Shown here one piece after another: positions 55,022 through 64,000 of a stretch of DNA of 64,000 nucleotides. Numbering within the stretch: the stretch's first letter is position 1; every line of letters begins with the position of its first letter. Location of the stretch: the NCBI RefSeq assembly GCF_002105285.1, contig NZ_MUHR01000028.1, positions 1-64,000 of the forward strand, read 5' to 3'. The notes below the pieces were generated by a model, which was not told where the DNA came from, ran no database searches, and saw only the letters and a list, made by a program, of their open reading frames with translations. A program made the translations under genes and the position numbers. The DNA comes from Planktotalea arctica (GTDB lineage: Bacteria; Pseudomonadota; Alphaproteobacteria; Rhodobacterales; Rhodobacteraceae).

Positions 55022-55864
55022 TTATTTGGCCCTGCCGCTGTTTGAGGCAACGCCTGTGCTCAGCTCGATGATTTCCGCTGTGATCGCTTCTTGGCGCACA
55101 CGGCGCAGCCTCGCCTGAAATTCCTCCATTTCGCGGGCTATCTGGCGGGCGGCCGACGTCATCGCTTCCATGCGCGCCTCGTTTTCGGCGGCAAATGCGT
55201 GGAGGGCTGATTTGCAGACCTGAGCGTTGAAATAGTCCTGACCGAAGGACGTAAGCAGGGTGTAGCTTGGCAGTTGCATCACGGGCCGCTCCTTGGTGGC
55301 GGGTTCAAGATCGGACAGATCAATAGGAAACAAGCGCTGTCTGACAAGCGTGGGTCGTCCCGCCTCCCAGCCCGTGAAAATTACTTCAAACGCGTCTATG
55401 CGGCCTTGGTCCACCGCCGCGTAGATAGCAGTCGTTATTTTGTCAGCGAGTTTGGGAATGCCCGCAGTGTGCGATGGCAGCGGCGCTGTCCAATGCGGAT
55501 CAAGTGCGCGTGCCTGCGCGATAGAGAGCCCGCGCGTGCCGATCAGGAACAGCGTTTCTGGATCAAGCGATGCATCAATGCTGTCCAGAACCCGTTCGCT
55601 GAAGGCCCCTGCAAACCCTTGCTCCGCACAGAATACCAGTAGGCCCAATTTCACGGCGTCTCGGTTAGGTCGCGTGCGACTTTCAGGCCCCATAACGCGC
55701 GACATAGCCGCCGCAATAATGCCCGCATAGCTATCCACCGCGTCCACTTGCGAGCGCGCAACATGCGCCCGCGCGGCGGCGATGCCTTTCATTGCATTCA
55801 CAACCGCGCCAAGATCGCTGATACCGTCGATCCGTGCGCTGATATCGGCGAGGCGTTCGCTCAT
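55022..55864 (-). CDS. atpG: N-ATPase gamma subunit AtpG
   Basis: 280-residue gamma-type central stalk subunit: N-terminal [39 protein letters not shown] corresponds to the conserved coiled-coil start of gamma, and the C-terminal helix [44 protein letters not shown] to its end. Divergent from housekeeping gamma, as is usual in N-ATPases. Last gene of the atpDCQRBEFAG operon, overlapping atpA by 4 bp. No delta subunit gene is present, as expected for N-ATPases. Confidence 0.88.
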   Translation of the reverse strand: MSERLADISARIDGISDLGAVVNAMKGIAAARAHVARSQVDAVDSYAGIIAAAMSRVMGPESRTRPNRDAVKLGLLVFCAEQGFAGAFSERVLDSIDASLDPETLFLIGTRGLSIAQARALDPHWTAPLPSHTAGIPKLADKITTAIYAAVDQGRIDAFEVIFTGWEAGRPTLVRQRLFPIDLSDLEPATKERPVMQLPSYTLLTSFGQDYFNAQVCKSALHAFAAENEARMEAMTSAARQIAREMEEFQARLRRVRQEAITAEIIELSTGVASNSGRAK

Positions 55865-57321
55865 GATTCAGCAAGTGTCGCTGCAAACTGCGTGAGCGCG
55901 TTCATTAGCGTCTCGTCCGTTTCCTGATCCACGATTGCTGGTAACGCAGCACGAAACTTGGTGATCGCAGTAAGCGGTACTGGGTCGAGCACCCCCGCTT
56001 GCACAGCGCGCATAAGCGCCACCTCATCTTCCAGTCGCAGCGGCATATGTTGGGATTGGCGCAACGCCTCCCTGATCCGTGCCCCGCGCGTAAGTTGCGC
56101 GCGCACACGGCCATCGGGCACGCCGCCGAAACGGGTGAACACCTCCAACTCCAAGAACTGCGCGTAATCCAGTCGCAACGTGCCAGCAGCTTTGCGCAAT
56201 TCGGGGGCCTGCGTTTTGCCACCCACACGACTGACGCTCAGGCCCACATCGACGGCGGGTTTCTGGCCTTGATGGAACAATGCGGCGTCCAGCACGATTT
56301 GACCGTCTGTGATCGAAATCAGGTTGGTGGGGATATAGGCCGATAGGTTGCCAGAGTCTGTCTCTGCAATGGGCAAAGCAGATAGGGAGCCACCACCGCG
56401 TTCCTTTGACAGTTTGGCCGCGCGTTCCAGAAGGCGGGCATGGATGTAAAACACATCCCCCGGATAGGCTTCGCGGCCAGGGGATTGTCGGGTCAGTAGT
56501 GCTATCTCGCGATGGGTCGCAGCATGTTTGGAAAGGTCATCGATCACGATCAGCGCATGTTGGCCATTGTCGCGAAAATGCTCTGCCATGGTCATACCTG
56601 CATAGGGCGCGATCCATTGCAGGCCGGGGGCTTCGGATGACCCTGCAACAACCACGATGCAGCGCGCGAAATTGCCTTGCACCTCAAGCGCGTCAATGGC
56701 GCGGCGCACGCTGGATGTTTTCTGCCCCACGGCCACGTAGATGCAAATCATATCGCTGCCCCGCTGCGCGATGAGTGCATCAATGGCTAGCGTGGTTTTT
56801 CCAGTGGAGTGGTCACCGACGATCAATTCGCGTTGCCCGCGTCCCAGCGCGAAAAGCGTATCCACGACAACGACACCTGTTTGAACTGGCTCTGTCACAA
56901 GATCACGTTCGATAATGGACGGGGCGGGCTGTTCTATTGGTAAGTGCGTCGTTGCATTGATCAGCCCTTTGCCGTCTAGCGGGCGACCGAGTGGATCGAC
57001 AACCCGGCCCAACAGCGCATCTCCGGTCGGCACGGTCACAACCTCGCCTGTGCCGAACACCGCATCCCCTGCTTCGACTTCGCTAGCAGCATCCAGCAAG
57101 ACGCAGCCGATCAGATCAGGGTCCAGCACGCGTGCGAACCCTGTTTGGCCACCTTCAAAGCGCAAGACCTCATCAAGGGTCACGCCCCGCAAGCCAGAGA
57201 TCATCGCAACGCCGTCGCTGATTTCTTCGACGCGGCCCTTATGTGCGGTGCGGGGGACAAAGGAGACAGATTTCAGCGCATTTTCGGTGGCGCTTACCCA
57301 AAGGGGCGTATCACGCGGCAT
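55861..57321 (-). CDS. atpA: N-ATPase alpha subunit AtpA
   Basis: 486-residue F-type alpha subunit: Walker A region [21 protein letters not shown] near 160, [35 protein letters not shown]-type loop ([17 protein letters not shown]), and [14 protein letters not shown] region ([54 protein letters not shown]). Slightly shorter than housekeeping alpha, mainly at the N terminus, typical of N-ATPases. Overlaps atpF by 11 bp. Confidence 0.95.
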   Translation of the reverse strand: MPRDTPLWVSATENALKSVSFVPRTAHKGRVEEISDGVAMISGLRGVTLDEVLRFEGGQTGFARVLDPDLIGCVLLDAASEVEAGDAVFGTGEVVTVPTGDALLGRVVDPLGRPLDGKGLINATTHLPIEQPAPSIIERDLVTEPVQTGVVVVDTLFALGRGQRELIVGDHSTGKTTLAIDALIAQRGSDMICIYVAVGQKTSSVRRAIDALEVQGNFARCIVVVAGSSEAPGLQWIAPYAGMTMAEHFRDNGQHALIVIDDLSKHAATHREIALLTRQSPGREAYPGDVFYIHARLLERAAKLSKERGGGSLSALPIAETDSGNLSAYIPTNLISITDGQIVLDAALFHQGQKPAVDVGLSVSRVGGKTQAPELRKAAGTLRLDYAQFLELEVFTRFGGVPDGRVRAQLTRGARIREALRQSQHMPLRLEDEVALMRAVQAGVLDPVPLTAITKFRAALPAIVDQETDETLMNALTQFAATLAES

Positions 57322-58045
57322 CGCGCACCGCCTTTTGGATCTGTTTCAGGTCAGCCTGCCAAGAATTATGCAATGCAAAATGTGCACTGCGCAGTTCCAA
57401 ACCGCCGATCAGATCGGGGTCCATGATAAATTTCAGTTTTGGCTTGCCGCCCAAAGCTGTTTGCAGCGCCTTTTCAATCTCCTTGTGGTCGACGGTCATA
57501 TCGCTGGCCGTAACCACTTCGATCCCTTTTGGATCGTCCGACAAGGCGGTCAAATCGGCAGGTGGGATGTCTGCGATTGCTTCGATAAGCTGCGACAGAA
57601 ACGCGGATTGTGTGGCGGCGCTGTTCAAGCGCCCCAAAAGCCGCGCTGCGATCTTCATGGCCAATTCAGCGGCTTGGGTTTCGTTTTCTTTTTGCGCGGT
57701 CTCGCGGCCTTGTTCGATAGTCGTTTTAGCACTCGCCAACATCGCATCGGCTTTGTCGCGTGCTTCAGCCAACGTGTTCTTCGTCGTTGCGGCGGCTTCT
57801 TTCCGCGCGGTGTCCAAAATTTCGCTTCGCTCCGCTCCAATACCTGCGCGGTCTTGCATCACGTCTTCCAGTTCGTCGTCCATCTTGGTTTGTGTCGCTT
57901 CTGCCGTCTCGATCAGTGATGCAGCTTCTTCTTGTCGCTTGGCAATGGCCGCAGCGACGGGTCGCCAAAAGACGCGCGATAAGAGCCAGATAAGGATCAG
58001 GACATTGATGGCTTGTAGGCCCATTCCCCAAAAGTCGATGGTCAT
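57311..58045 (-). CDS. atpF: N-ATPase b subunit AtpF
   Basis: 244-residue peripheral stalk protein: one N-terminal membrane helix ([34 protein letters not shown]) then a long charged coiled coil to about residue 150 and a C-terminal globular region. It is longer than a normal b subunit (about 160 residues), as in N-ATPases, where it may take over the role of the missing delta subunit; its C-terminal part from about 165 could be delta-like. It lies 4 bp after atpE. Confidence 0.88.
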   Translation of the reverse strand: MTIDFWGMGLQAINVLILIWLLSRVFWRPVAAAIAKRQEEAASLIETAEATQTKMDDELEDVMQDRAGIGAERSEILDTARKEAAATTKNTLAEARDKADAMLASAKTTIEQGRETAQKENETQAAELAMKIAARLLGRLNSAATQSAFLSQLIEAIADIPPADLTALSDDPKGIEVVTASDMTVDHKEIEKALQTALGGKPKLKFIMDPDLIGGLELRSAHFALHNSWQADLKQIQKAVRDAA

Positions 58046-58049
58046 GCGC

Positions 58050-58295
58050 TCAACCCAGCAACGGATTGGCGAAAATCAACAAAAGCGCGATCACGAGGCA
58101 GTAGATTGCGGTCGTCTCGATCATCGCCAATCCAACGAACAGCGTGCGCGAAATTGTGTTTGCCGCCTCCGGCTGACGCGCGATAGCATCCATCGCGGCG
58201 GCAACGGCACGCCCTTCTGCGAGGGCAGGGCCGAGTGCACCGAACGCAACGGCAAAAGCGGCGCCAAAGATACTGGCAAGTGCGAGATAATCCAT
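58050..58295 (-). CDS. atpE: N-ATPase c subunit AtpE
   Basis: 81-residue two-helix proteolipid. Helix 1 has GALGPALAEGRAV with Glu27. The polar loop is ARQPEA. Helix 2 has MIETTAIYCLVIALLL with the ion-binding Glu60 followed by Thr61, Thr62 and Tyr65. The ET-x2-IY arrangement is a known sodium-ligand pattern, and the extra helix-1 Glu is typical of N-ATPases. Coupling ion could be Na+ or, as reported for some N-ATPases with two carboxylates, H+. One-base overlap with atpB. Confidence 0.93.
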   Translation of the reverse strand: MDYLALASIFGAAFAVAFGALGPALAEGRAVAAAMDAIARQPEAANTISRTLFVGLAMIETTAIYCLVIALLLIFANPLLG

Positions 58296-58984
58296 TATTT
58301 TTCCTGTCGTTTAGGGTTAAGACGCTGGCCGTCCTCAACCGTGGATGTGATGAAAACCATGGCCAGAACGGCGAAGATATAGGCCTGTACCAGCCCTGTG
58401 AGCACATCGAGTGCCATAAGTGGGATCGGCACGAGAAGTCCCGCGAGGGAGGCGACAATGCCAACCACGAACACGCCGCTCATTACATTGCCGAACAGAC
58501 GTACAAACATTGAAAAGACGCGCGTCAGGCTTTGCAGGATGTTGAGCGGGATCATGACCGGATTGGGCGCGGCGAAGGATTTGAGATAGCCAAGGGGTCC
58601 ACTGCCTTTTACCCCGAACCAGATGACTGAAACGAAGACGAGGATTGCCAAAGCAGCATCGGTTTCGAGGCCCGCTGTTGGCGGCTCGACTCCCGGGATA
58701 AGGGAGGACCAATTCGCGACGAGGATGAACAGGAACAACGTTCCGATGAAGCTGCGATAGGGCGCTGGGGACGCGCCGGTTGTCTCGTTGATTTGCGTGT
58801 CCAGGGTTGTGACGATCAGTTCTATCGCGGCTTGGCGCTTGCTTGGAAGCAGGGTGAGTTGCCGCGTGAGAAAGAACGCGCTACCGACCAGCAAGAGCAT
58901 GATCACCCATGTCGTAACAATCGCTTGCGTGATTGCCAAAGGGCCAAGTTGAAACAACACATTAGGGTCTAGTGGAGACATCAT
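58295..58984 (-). CDS. atpB: N-ATPase a subunit AtpB
   Basis: 229-residue a subunit with five or six helices. The conserved essential Arg is in NILQSLTRVFSMFVRLFGNVMSGVFVVG near residue 165, and the C-terminal helix GLVQAYIFAVLAMVFITSTVEDGQ is diagnostic. The ATG at 58984 overlaps the atpR stop (ATGA). Confidence 0.92.
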   Translation of the reverse strand: MMSPLDPNVLFQLGPLAITQAIVTTWVIMLLLVGSAFFLTRQLTLLPSKRQAAIELIVTTLDTQINETTGASPAPYRSFIGTLFLFILVANWSSLIPGVEPPTAGLETDAALAILVFVSVIWFGVKGSGPLGYLKSFAAPNPVMIPLNILQSLTRVFSMFVRLFGNVMSGVFVVGIVASLAGLLVPIPLMALDVLTGLVQAYIFAVLAMVFITSTVEDGQRLNPKRQEK

Positions 58985-59271
58985 AGCGCGTCCTTTCGAA
59001 TGTTGCGCAGCATCAGGGCCTTGGCGCAAAGCAGACCCGCAAGCGTGGCCAGCAAGGCAAGCCCGCCCCCTAAAACAGCGATGAGGAAACCCGTGATCAA
59101 TAGCGAAAGACGCCCCAATGTCAGCGCCAATGCAAGAAGCGGTTGGTCTTCTTTCACGATGAGATCAGCGGTCGCACGCAGAGCGCGGAAGTAGCCGTAT
59201 CCGATAAACAGACCCGCGAGAAAACACACAGGCAGTATGGCGAATAGGGGTATAGTTGAGAGATCAATCAT
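58981..59271 (-). CDS. atpR: N-ATPase subunit AtpR
   Basis: 96-residue membrane protein with three predicted helices (LSTIPLFAILPVCFLAGLFIGYGYFRALRATADLIV; LLALALTLGRLSLLITGFLIAVLGGGLALLATLAGLLCAKALML). AtpR is found only in N-ATPase operons, where a conserved helix-1 Arg is proposed to contact subunit c. The Arg in YFRALR fits. The start at 59271 overlaps the atpQ stop by ATGA. Confidence 0.85.
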   Translation of the reverse strand: MIDLSTIPLFAILPVCFLAGLFIGYGYFRALRATADLIVKEDQPLLALALTLGRLSLLITGFLIAVLGGGLALLATLAGLLCAKALMLRNIRKDAL

Positions 59272-59548
59272 TTTGTATTCATCCATTTCCAAGCGGTCCA
59301 GCCGCCAAGGCAGACGCCCAAAAGCATCAAAGGCGCACTCCAGAAAACGCCGGTTTCAAATTGCCGATCAAGCCAGCGACCAGCCGATAGACCCACCAAA
59401 GTTGGAACCACAAAGATCCAGCCCAGCACCCCGATTTGTGCCAGTTGCCGGCCGACGGACATATCACCATCACGCAACCAATGCGCGCGGCGCTCATGGC
59501 GCAGGCGCGTTTGCACGACGAGGGGGTCGTCGTCAGGTTGAGGGCGGT

Positions 59549-59552
<4 letters not shown>
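59268..59552 (-). CDS. atpQ: N-ATPase subunit AtpQ (AtpI-related)
   Basis: 94-residue protein with two membrane helices (LAQIGVLGWIFVVPTLVGLSAGRWLDRQF; FWSAPLMLLGVCLGGWTAWKWM) of the AtpI/F0F1-ATPase-subunit family, preceded by a charged N terminus. AtpQ and AtpR are the markers separating N-ATPase operons from standard F-ATPase operons. Coupled by 4-bp overlaps on both sides. Confidence 0.87.
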
Positions 59553-61557
<2,005 letters not shown>

Positions 61558-61559
61558 TC

Positions 61560-61835
61560 ATGAAAAATGTGGCGTTTACCTGTGCCTGCATATCCATTTT
61601 GGGGCTTTCAGCCTGTCAAAACCTGACCAGCGATCAACGAACTGTCGCTGGGGTCGCAGGGGGTGCTGCGGCTGGATTAATCACTGCCGAAGCGTTGGGT
61701 GCTAACAAAAACTGGCGGTTGATTTCTGCGCTAGGGGGTGCTGCGGCTGGAACTATGATCGCGCAAAACCAGAACCGAAAAGTGTGCGCGTATGCGCGAG
61801 GCGACGGGACCTACTATGAAGCCGCTTGCCCTTAG
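61560..61835 (+). CDS. Small glycine-zipper lipoprotein
   Basis: 91-residue exported protein. Signal peptide MKNVAFTCACISILGLSAC with lipobox LSAC, then a glycine/alanine-rich double zipper (VAGVAGGAAAGLITAEALG and ISALGGAAAGTMIAQNQ), and a short C-terminal domain with CAYARGDGTYYEAACP. Such glycine zippers insert in or associate with the outer membrane. AAGGAG precedes the ATG. A 19-bp exact direct repeat (61658-61676 and 61733-61751) encodes the two zipper cores. Divergent from atpD; a terminator follows at 61878. Confidence 0.75.
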   Translation: MKNVAFTCACISILGLSACQNLTSDQRTVAGVAGGAAAGLITAEALGANKNWRLISALGGAAAGTMIAQNQNRKVCAYARGDGTYYEAACP

Positions 61836-61877
61836 AAATTTGCGACTTCCTCGAATTAGGTTAAAGTCAGAAGAATT

Positions 61878-61909
61878 GGGCGCGCTTGAACACAGTGCGC
61901 CCCTTTTTT
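61878..61909 (+). terminator. Rho-independent terminator after the lipoprotein gene
   Basis: GGGCGC and GCGCCC form a 6-bp GC stem around a 13-base loop, followed by six T residues (61904-61909), 42 bp after the lipoprotein stop. Confidence 0.8.
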
Positions 61910-62004
61910 GAACAATCCACTAGAAATTCAAAGCGCCTTCTCACGCGATCATCTGTCTGCCGGCTGTCGATGCGCAAAGGGCTGGAGGATCGAAAAGTTC
62001 TACC

Positions 62005-62020
62005 ACTAATCCTCATCAGT
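62005..62020. promoter_or_regulatory. FNR-like box F (cupin gene)
   Basis: ACTAAT-CCTC-ATCAGT, centred 76 bp upstream of the cupin start. The right half ATCAGT is identical to that of box A. The spacing agrees with activation from the usual class II/class I FNR distance once a leader is allowed. Confidence 0.5.
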
Positions 62021-62059
62021 GCATCAATTCAGTATTTGAATAAAATTTTGGCAGCAGCG

Positions 62060-62076
62060 CTTTTGTTGCACAAAAG
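62060..62076. promoter_or_regulatory. Palindrome at the cupin ribosome-binding region
   Basis: CTTTTGT-TGC-ACAAAAG, perfect 7-bp arms, immediately before GGGGAG, the ribosome site of the cupin gene. It could form an RNA hairpin affecting translation or be a repressor site. It also resembles ends of some insertion sequences, but no transposase is near. Confidence 0.4.
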
Positions 62077-62088
62077 GGGAGTTTAACC

Positions 62089-62508
62089 GTGATTGGATTT
62101 ACAGGAAATATCGAAGAGCTGACGGAAGAGAACACGAATTTCAGGCGCGTGCTTTATTCGGGGGCCAAGTTGCAATTGGTGCTTATGTCGCTTGAACCGG
62201 GGGAAGAGATCGGCGGTGAAATTCACGCCGACACAGATCAGTTCTTTCGCTTTGAAGATGGCGAAGGGCGGTTGGTGCTTGATGGTGTGACCCATAAAGT
62301 AGGCCCTGGCGTTGGTGTTGTCGTGCCTGCGGGCGCGCATCACAACGTGATTTGTACGGGACATGACACGCTAAAGCTCTATACGATCTATGGCCCTGCG
62401 CATCATCAGGATCAACTGGTTCAAAAGACAAAGGCGCAAGCAGATAAGTCGCACGAACACTTTGATGGTCGCGCGACAGAGCAGGTGGCAAAAGCTGTTC
62501 GGATCTAA
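62089..62508 (+). CDS. Cupin-domain protein
   Basis: 139-residue single-domain cupin: LEPGEEIGGEIHADTDQFFRFEDGEGRLVLDG is motif 1 with metal-binding His and Glu, and GVGVVVPAGAHHNVICTG is motif 2 with the final His. GTG start at 62089 with GGGGAG before it. The function is unknown; similar cupins appear in stress-related clusters with N-ATPase or CbpA genes. Candidate member of the box regulon through box F. Confidence 0.82.
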   Translation: MIGFTGNIEELTEENTNFRRVLYSGAKLQLVLMSLEPGEEIGGEIHADTDQFFRFEDGEGRLVLDGVTHKVGPGVGVVVPAGAHHNVICTGHDTLKLYTIYGPAHHQDQLVQKTKAQADKSHEHFDGRATEQVAKAVRI

Positions 62509-62544
62509 ATGCTCAAGGTCGAGAACGATAAAACTCTTCCAGCG

Positions 62545-62567
62545 AGATGGCCCCTTTAGGGCCATCT
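62545..62567. terminator. Hairpin terminator between cupin gene and convergent small gene
   Basis: AGATGGCCC and GGGCCATCT (perfect 9-bp stem) around CTTTA, 36 bp after the cupin stop and 27 bp before the convergent gene's stop. No long T-run, but stability and position suit a bidirectional terminator. Confidence 0.7.
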
Positions 62568-62593
62568 AAGCCAACATGCAGAAAGATGCGTTT

Positions 62594-62776
62594 TCAGACT
62601 GGTACGTTGTCAAACAGATCGTCTTTGCGCGCCAGCGGAGCAACTTCGCGTGCGGTTTTTGCGGGTGTCTTTGGTTGAGGCAAATCAGACCCCTTCTTTT
62701 TGATGTCAATTTCGGGTTTCACGTCTTTGTTGTCTTCAACTTTTTGCGTCTTTTTCTCTAGGTCTTTGAAACTCAT
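62594..62776 (-). CDS. Small charged hypothetical protein
   Basis: 60-residue hydrophilic protein rich in Lys, Asp, Glu and Pro (MSFKDLEKKTQKVEDNKDVKPEIDIKKKGSDLPQPK...LARKDDLFDNVPV), probably disordered. No family recognised. The ATG at 62776 has only a weak ribosome site (GCGAG). It is convergent with the cupin gene and divergent from cbpA. The biased composition and clean position between terminator and promoter support a real gene, but modestly. Confidence 0.45.
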   Translation of the reverse strand: MSFKDLEKKTQKVEDNKDVKPEIDIKKKGSDLPQPKTPAKTAREVAPLARKDDLFDNVPV

Positions 62777-62870
62777 GCTGTACTCGCTTTCGTTTTAAGT
62801 TTTGCGGTTTCATGGCCGCTAAAAACAACAACAGCCACGCGTAGATTTTAGCGTAGTCAAACAGCGGCGC

Positions 62871-62886
62871 ACTAATTCAGGTTAAG
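62871..62886. promoter_or_regulatory. Weak seventh FNR-like box upstream of cbpA
   Basis: ACTAAT-TCAG-GTTAAG fits the loosest form of the island's box (YTRAY-N4-RTYAR), centred 114 bp upstream of the cbpA start and 102 bp upstream of the divergent small gene. It departs from the others in the last arm bases. Confidence 0.3.
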
Positions 62887-62992
62887 GTGTGCGGTGAAAA
62901 ATTGGCTAAGATCAGACCAAGCCGAAGGCGAGAATAATCATCAGGCCATAGGGTCGAGGTTCTTGCGATTGGTTCAAGAAAAAGGCGCATAT

Positions 62993-63922
62993 ATGCCCAA
63001 TGATCCCTACGTCGCGCTTGGATTAGCGAAAACGGCTACGGCTGCTGACATCAAAAAAGCGTATCGCAAATTGGTACGTACAAGCCATCCTGACCTGAAC
63101 CCTGATGATGCAGGCGCGGAGGCCAGATTTAAAGAAATTACCGCCGCTTATGAAATTCTGAAAGACACGGAAACACGAACGCGCTTTGATGCGGGTGAAA
63201 TTGATGGCCTAGGTGCCGAGCGTGCGCAGCGACAATATTATCGCGACTTCGCGGGTGGCCCAGTGAATGCGTATCAAAACAGGGAAGGTTTTGGATCAAA
63301 CGCGGACCCCGCAGATATTTTCGCTGAAATTCTGCGCAACCGCGCGCGTGGTGGTGCAGGTGGATTTCAATCACCCGGCGCACATGCGCGGTATTCGCTG
63401 GAGGTTCCTTTTTTGGAGGCAGCCAAAGGCACCAAAACAACGATTACACTGCCGGATGGTCAAAGCCTATCCGTGGCAATCCCGCGCGGCACTGAAGATG
63501 GCCAGACCTTGCGATTACGCGGTAAAGGCGCTGCTGGCTTTGGTGGGGGACCGACCGGAGATGCACTGATCACCGTTCTTGTGCGTCCTCATTCGATCTT
63601 TCAACGTGAGGGCAATGATATCCTGATCACTCTGCCAATCAGCTTTGACGAGGCGATTTTGGGTGGCAAGGTAACGGCCCCCACAATTGACGGATCTGTT
63701 CAGGTAACCATTCCTGCCAACGCGAGTCCAGGCCAGATTTTGCGCCTACGTGGTCGCGGGATCGAGCGGGCAGGAACAAAGATCAAAGGCGATCAGAAGA
63801 TTGAATTGAAGATCGTTGTACCACCAGCGGACAATCAAAGCCTGCGCGCCTTCCTGTCTGAGTGGCGCAAAACGCAATCATTCGAGCCGCGCGCAGATTT
63901 TATGAAAGAGGTAGTAGCATGA
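62993..63922 (+). CDS. cbpA: CbpA-like DnaJ-family co-chaperone
   Basis: 309-residue J-domain protein: J domain at residues 1-70 (DPYVALGLAKTATAADIKKAYRKLVRTSHPDLNPDDAGAEARFKEITAAYEILKD) with the HPD motif. There is no zinc-finger domain. Two C-terminal beta substrate domains follow from about 140 (RYSLEVPFLEAAKGTKTTITLPDGQSLSVAIPRGTEDGQTLRLRGKG). This is the CbpA architecture. The ATG at 62993 follows AAAAGGCG; an upstream GTG extension is not J-domain-like. Coupled by 4 bp to cbpM. Confidence 0.92.
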   Translation: MPNDPYVALGLAKTATAADIKKAYRKLVRTSHPDLNPDDAGAEARFKEITAAYEILKDTETRTRFDAGEIDGLGAERAQRQYYRDFAGGPVNAYQNREGFGSNADPADIFAEILRNRARGGAGGFQSPGAHARYSLEVPFLEAAKGTKTTITLPDGQSLSVAIPRGTEDGQTLRLRGKGAAGFGGGPTGDALITVLVRPHSIFQREGNDILITLPISFDEAILGGKVTAPTIDGSVQVTIPANASPGQILRLRGRGIERAGTKIKGDQKIELKIVVPPADNQSLRAFLSEWRKTQSFEPRADFMKEVVA

Positions 63923-64000
63923 GTGAGTGGTGTTCAGAGGACGAGGTAGTGACCACCGTCATCCGTTTAACCCGCACGCAATTGGTACGTTTCGTTGAGG
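63919..64000 (+). CDS. cbpM: CbpM-like modulator of CbpA (5' part only)
   Basis: The first 27 codons are visible (MSEWCSEDEVVTTVIRLTRT..., then QLVRFVE) before the window ends. ATGA overlap with cbpA and the CbpM/MerR-like N terminus (E-V-V-x-RLTRxxLxxFVE pattern) identify it as the chaperone modulator that inhibits CbpA. Confidence 0.75.
   Translation, partial: MSEWCSEDEVVTTVIRLTRTQLVRFVE

Noticed and set aside
57243-58382. 379-codon plus-strand frame over atpA-atpF-atpE-atpB
   Set aside because: Antisense shadow of the N-ATPase operon; it has no recognisable domain.
61733-61751. 19-bp direct repeat inside the lipoprotein gene as a mobile or regulatory repeat
   Set aside because: It encodes the second copy of the glycine-zipper core and is explained by internal protein repetition.
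62894-62992. N-terminal extension of cbpA from a GTG
   Set aside because: The extra 33 residues are not J-domain-like, while the ATG at 62993 has a ribosome site and the family start.

Overview
The window looks like DNA of a Roseobacter-group alphaproteobacterium (Rhodobacteraceae). It carries a form I aerobic CO dehydrogenase operon, an aerobic phenylacetyl-CoA epoxidase operon, TRAP transport of sugar acids, a sulfide-oxidation operon, and a fragment of a Rhodobacterales-type plasmid RepA. The species cannot be named, nor can I tell chromosome from large plasmid. It is accessory DNA: separate catabolic blocks joined by decayed genes. I see no rRNA, tRNA or CRISPR array.

Layout. 0.2-0.8 kb: isomerase gene broken by a stop codon. 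1.7-11.7 kb (minus strand): coxM-S-L-D-E-F, a mocA-like cytidylyltransferase, an unannotated 33-residue ORF, coxG and coxI, preceded by a membrane MHYT-LytTR regulator of the CoxC/CoxH type. 11.9-12.3 kb: RepA remnant. 12.5-17.7 kb: paaJ-paaA-DUF3291-paaB-paaC-paaD-paaE. 17.9-22.1 kb: LysR regulator and aspartate dehydrogenase, divergent from an mttB-like gene broken by a 7-bp tandem duplication, then a second coxG-like gene. 22.1-28.5 kb: two YeeE/YedE channel subunits, persulfide dioxygenase, a DUF442-sulfide:quinone oxidoreductase fusion, a SulP transporter, and a Crp/Fnr regulator. 28.9-31.6 kb: glycerate 2-kinase and an MmgE/PrpD protein. 32.1-40.3 kb: a complete D-erythronate/L-threonate catabolic and TRAP transport operon with its GntR regulator. 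It lies between two diverged, inverted copies of the same roughly 115-bp sequence, which looks like the 3' end of a lost transposase gene.

41.0-64.0 kb: an island fitting survival without respiration. It holds a VirD1/MobC-like orphan, a Crp/Fnr regulator, the arginine deiminase pathway with a transporter, DedA and small stress-type proteins, phaC-fabI-(maoC-pta)-ackA, a complete nine-gene N-ATPase operon (atpDCQRBEFAG), a lipoprotein, a cupin, and cbpA-cbpM. Arginine deiminase/carbamate kinase and Pta/AckA would make ATP by substrate-level phosphorylation. The N-ATPase could use ATP to energise the membrane.

The main new observation is a family of six FNR-like 16-bp boxes of the form (A/G)YTRAY-N4-RTYAG(T/C). 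They are at 41887, 47932, 49852, 54981, 61443 and 62005, and each lies 67-96 bp upstream of a start codon of this island. They suggest one regulon, probably run by the Crp/Fnr protein at 41926-42681, whose recognition helix differs from that of FNR. Single-lesion pseudogenes (isomerase, mttB, phaC) and truncated remnants (RepA, ArsR, GNAT) indicate continuing decay; some lesions could be assembly errors.
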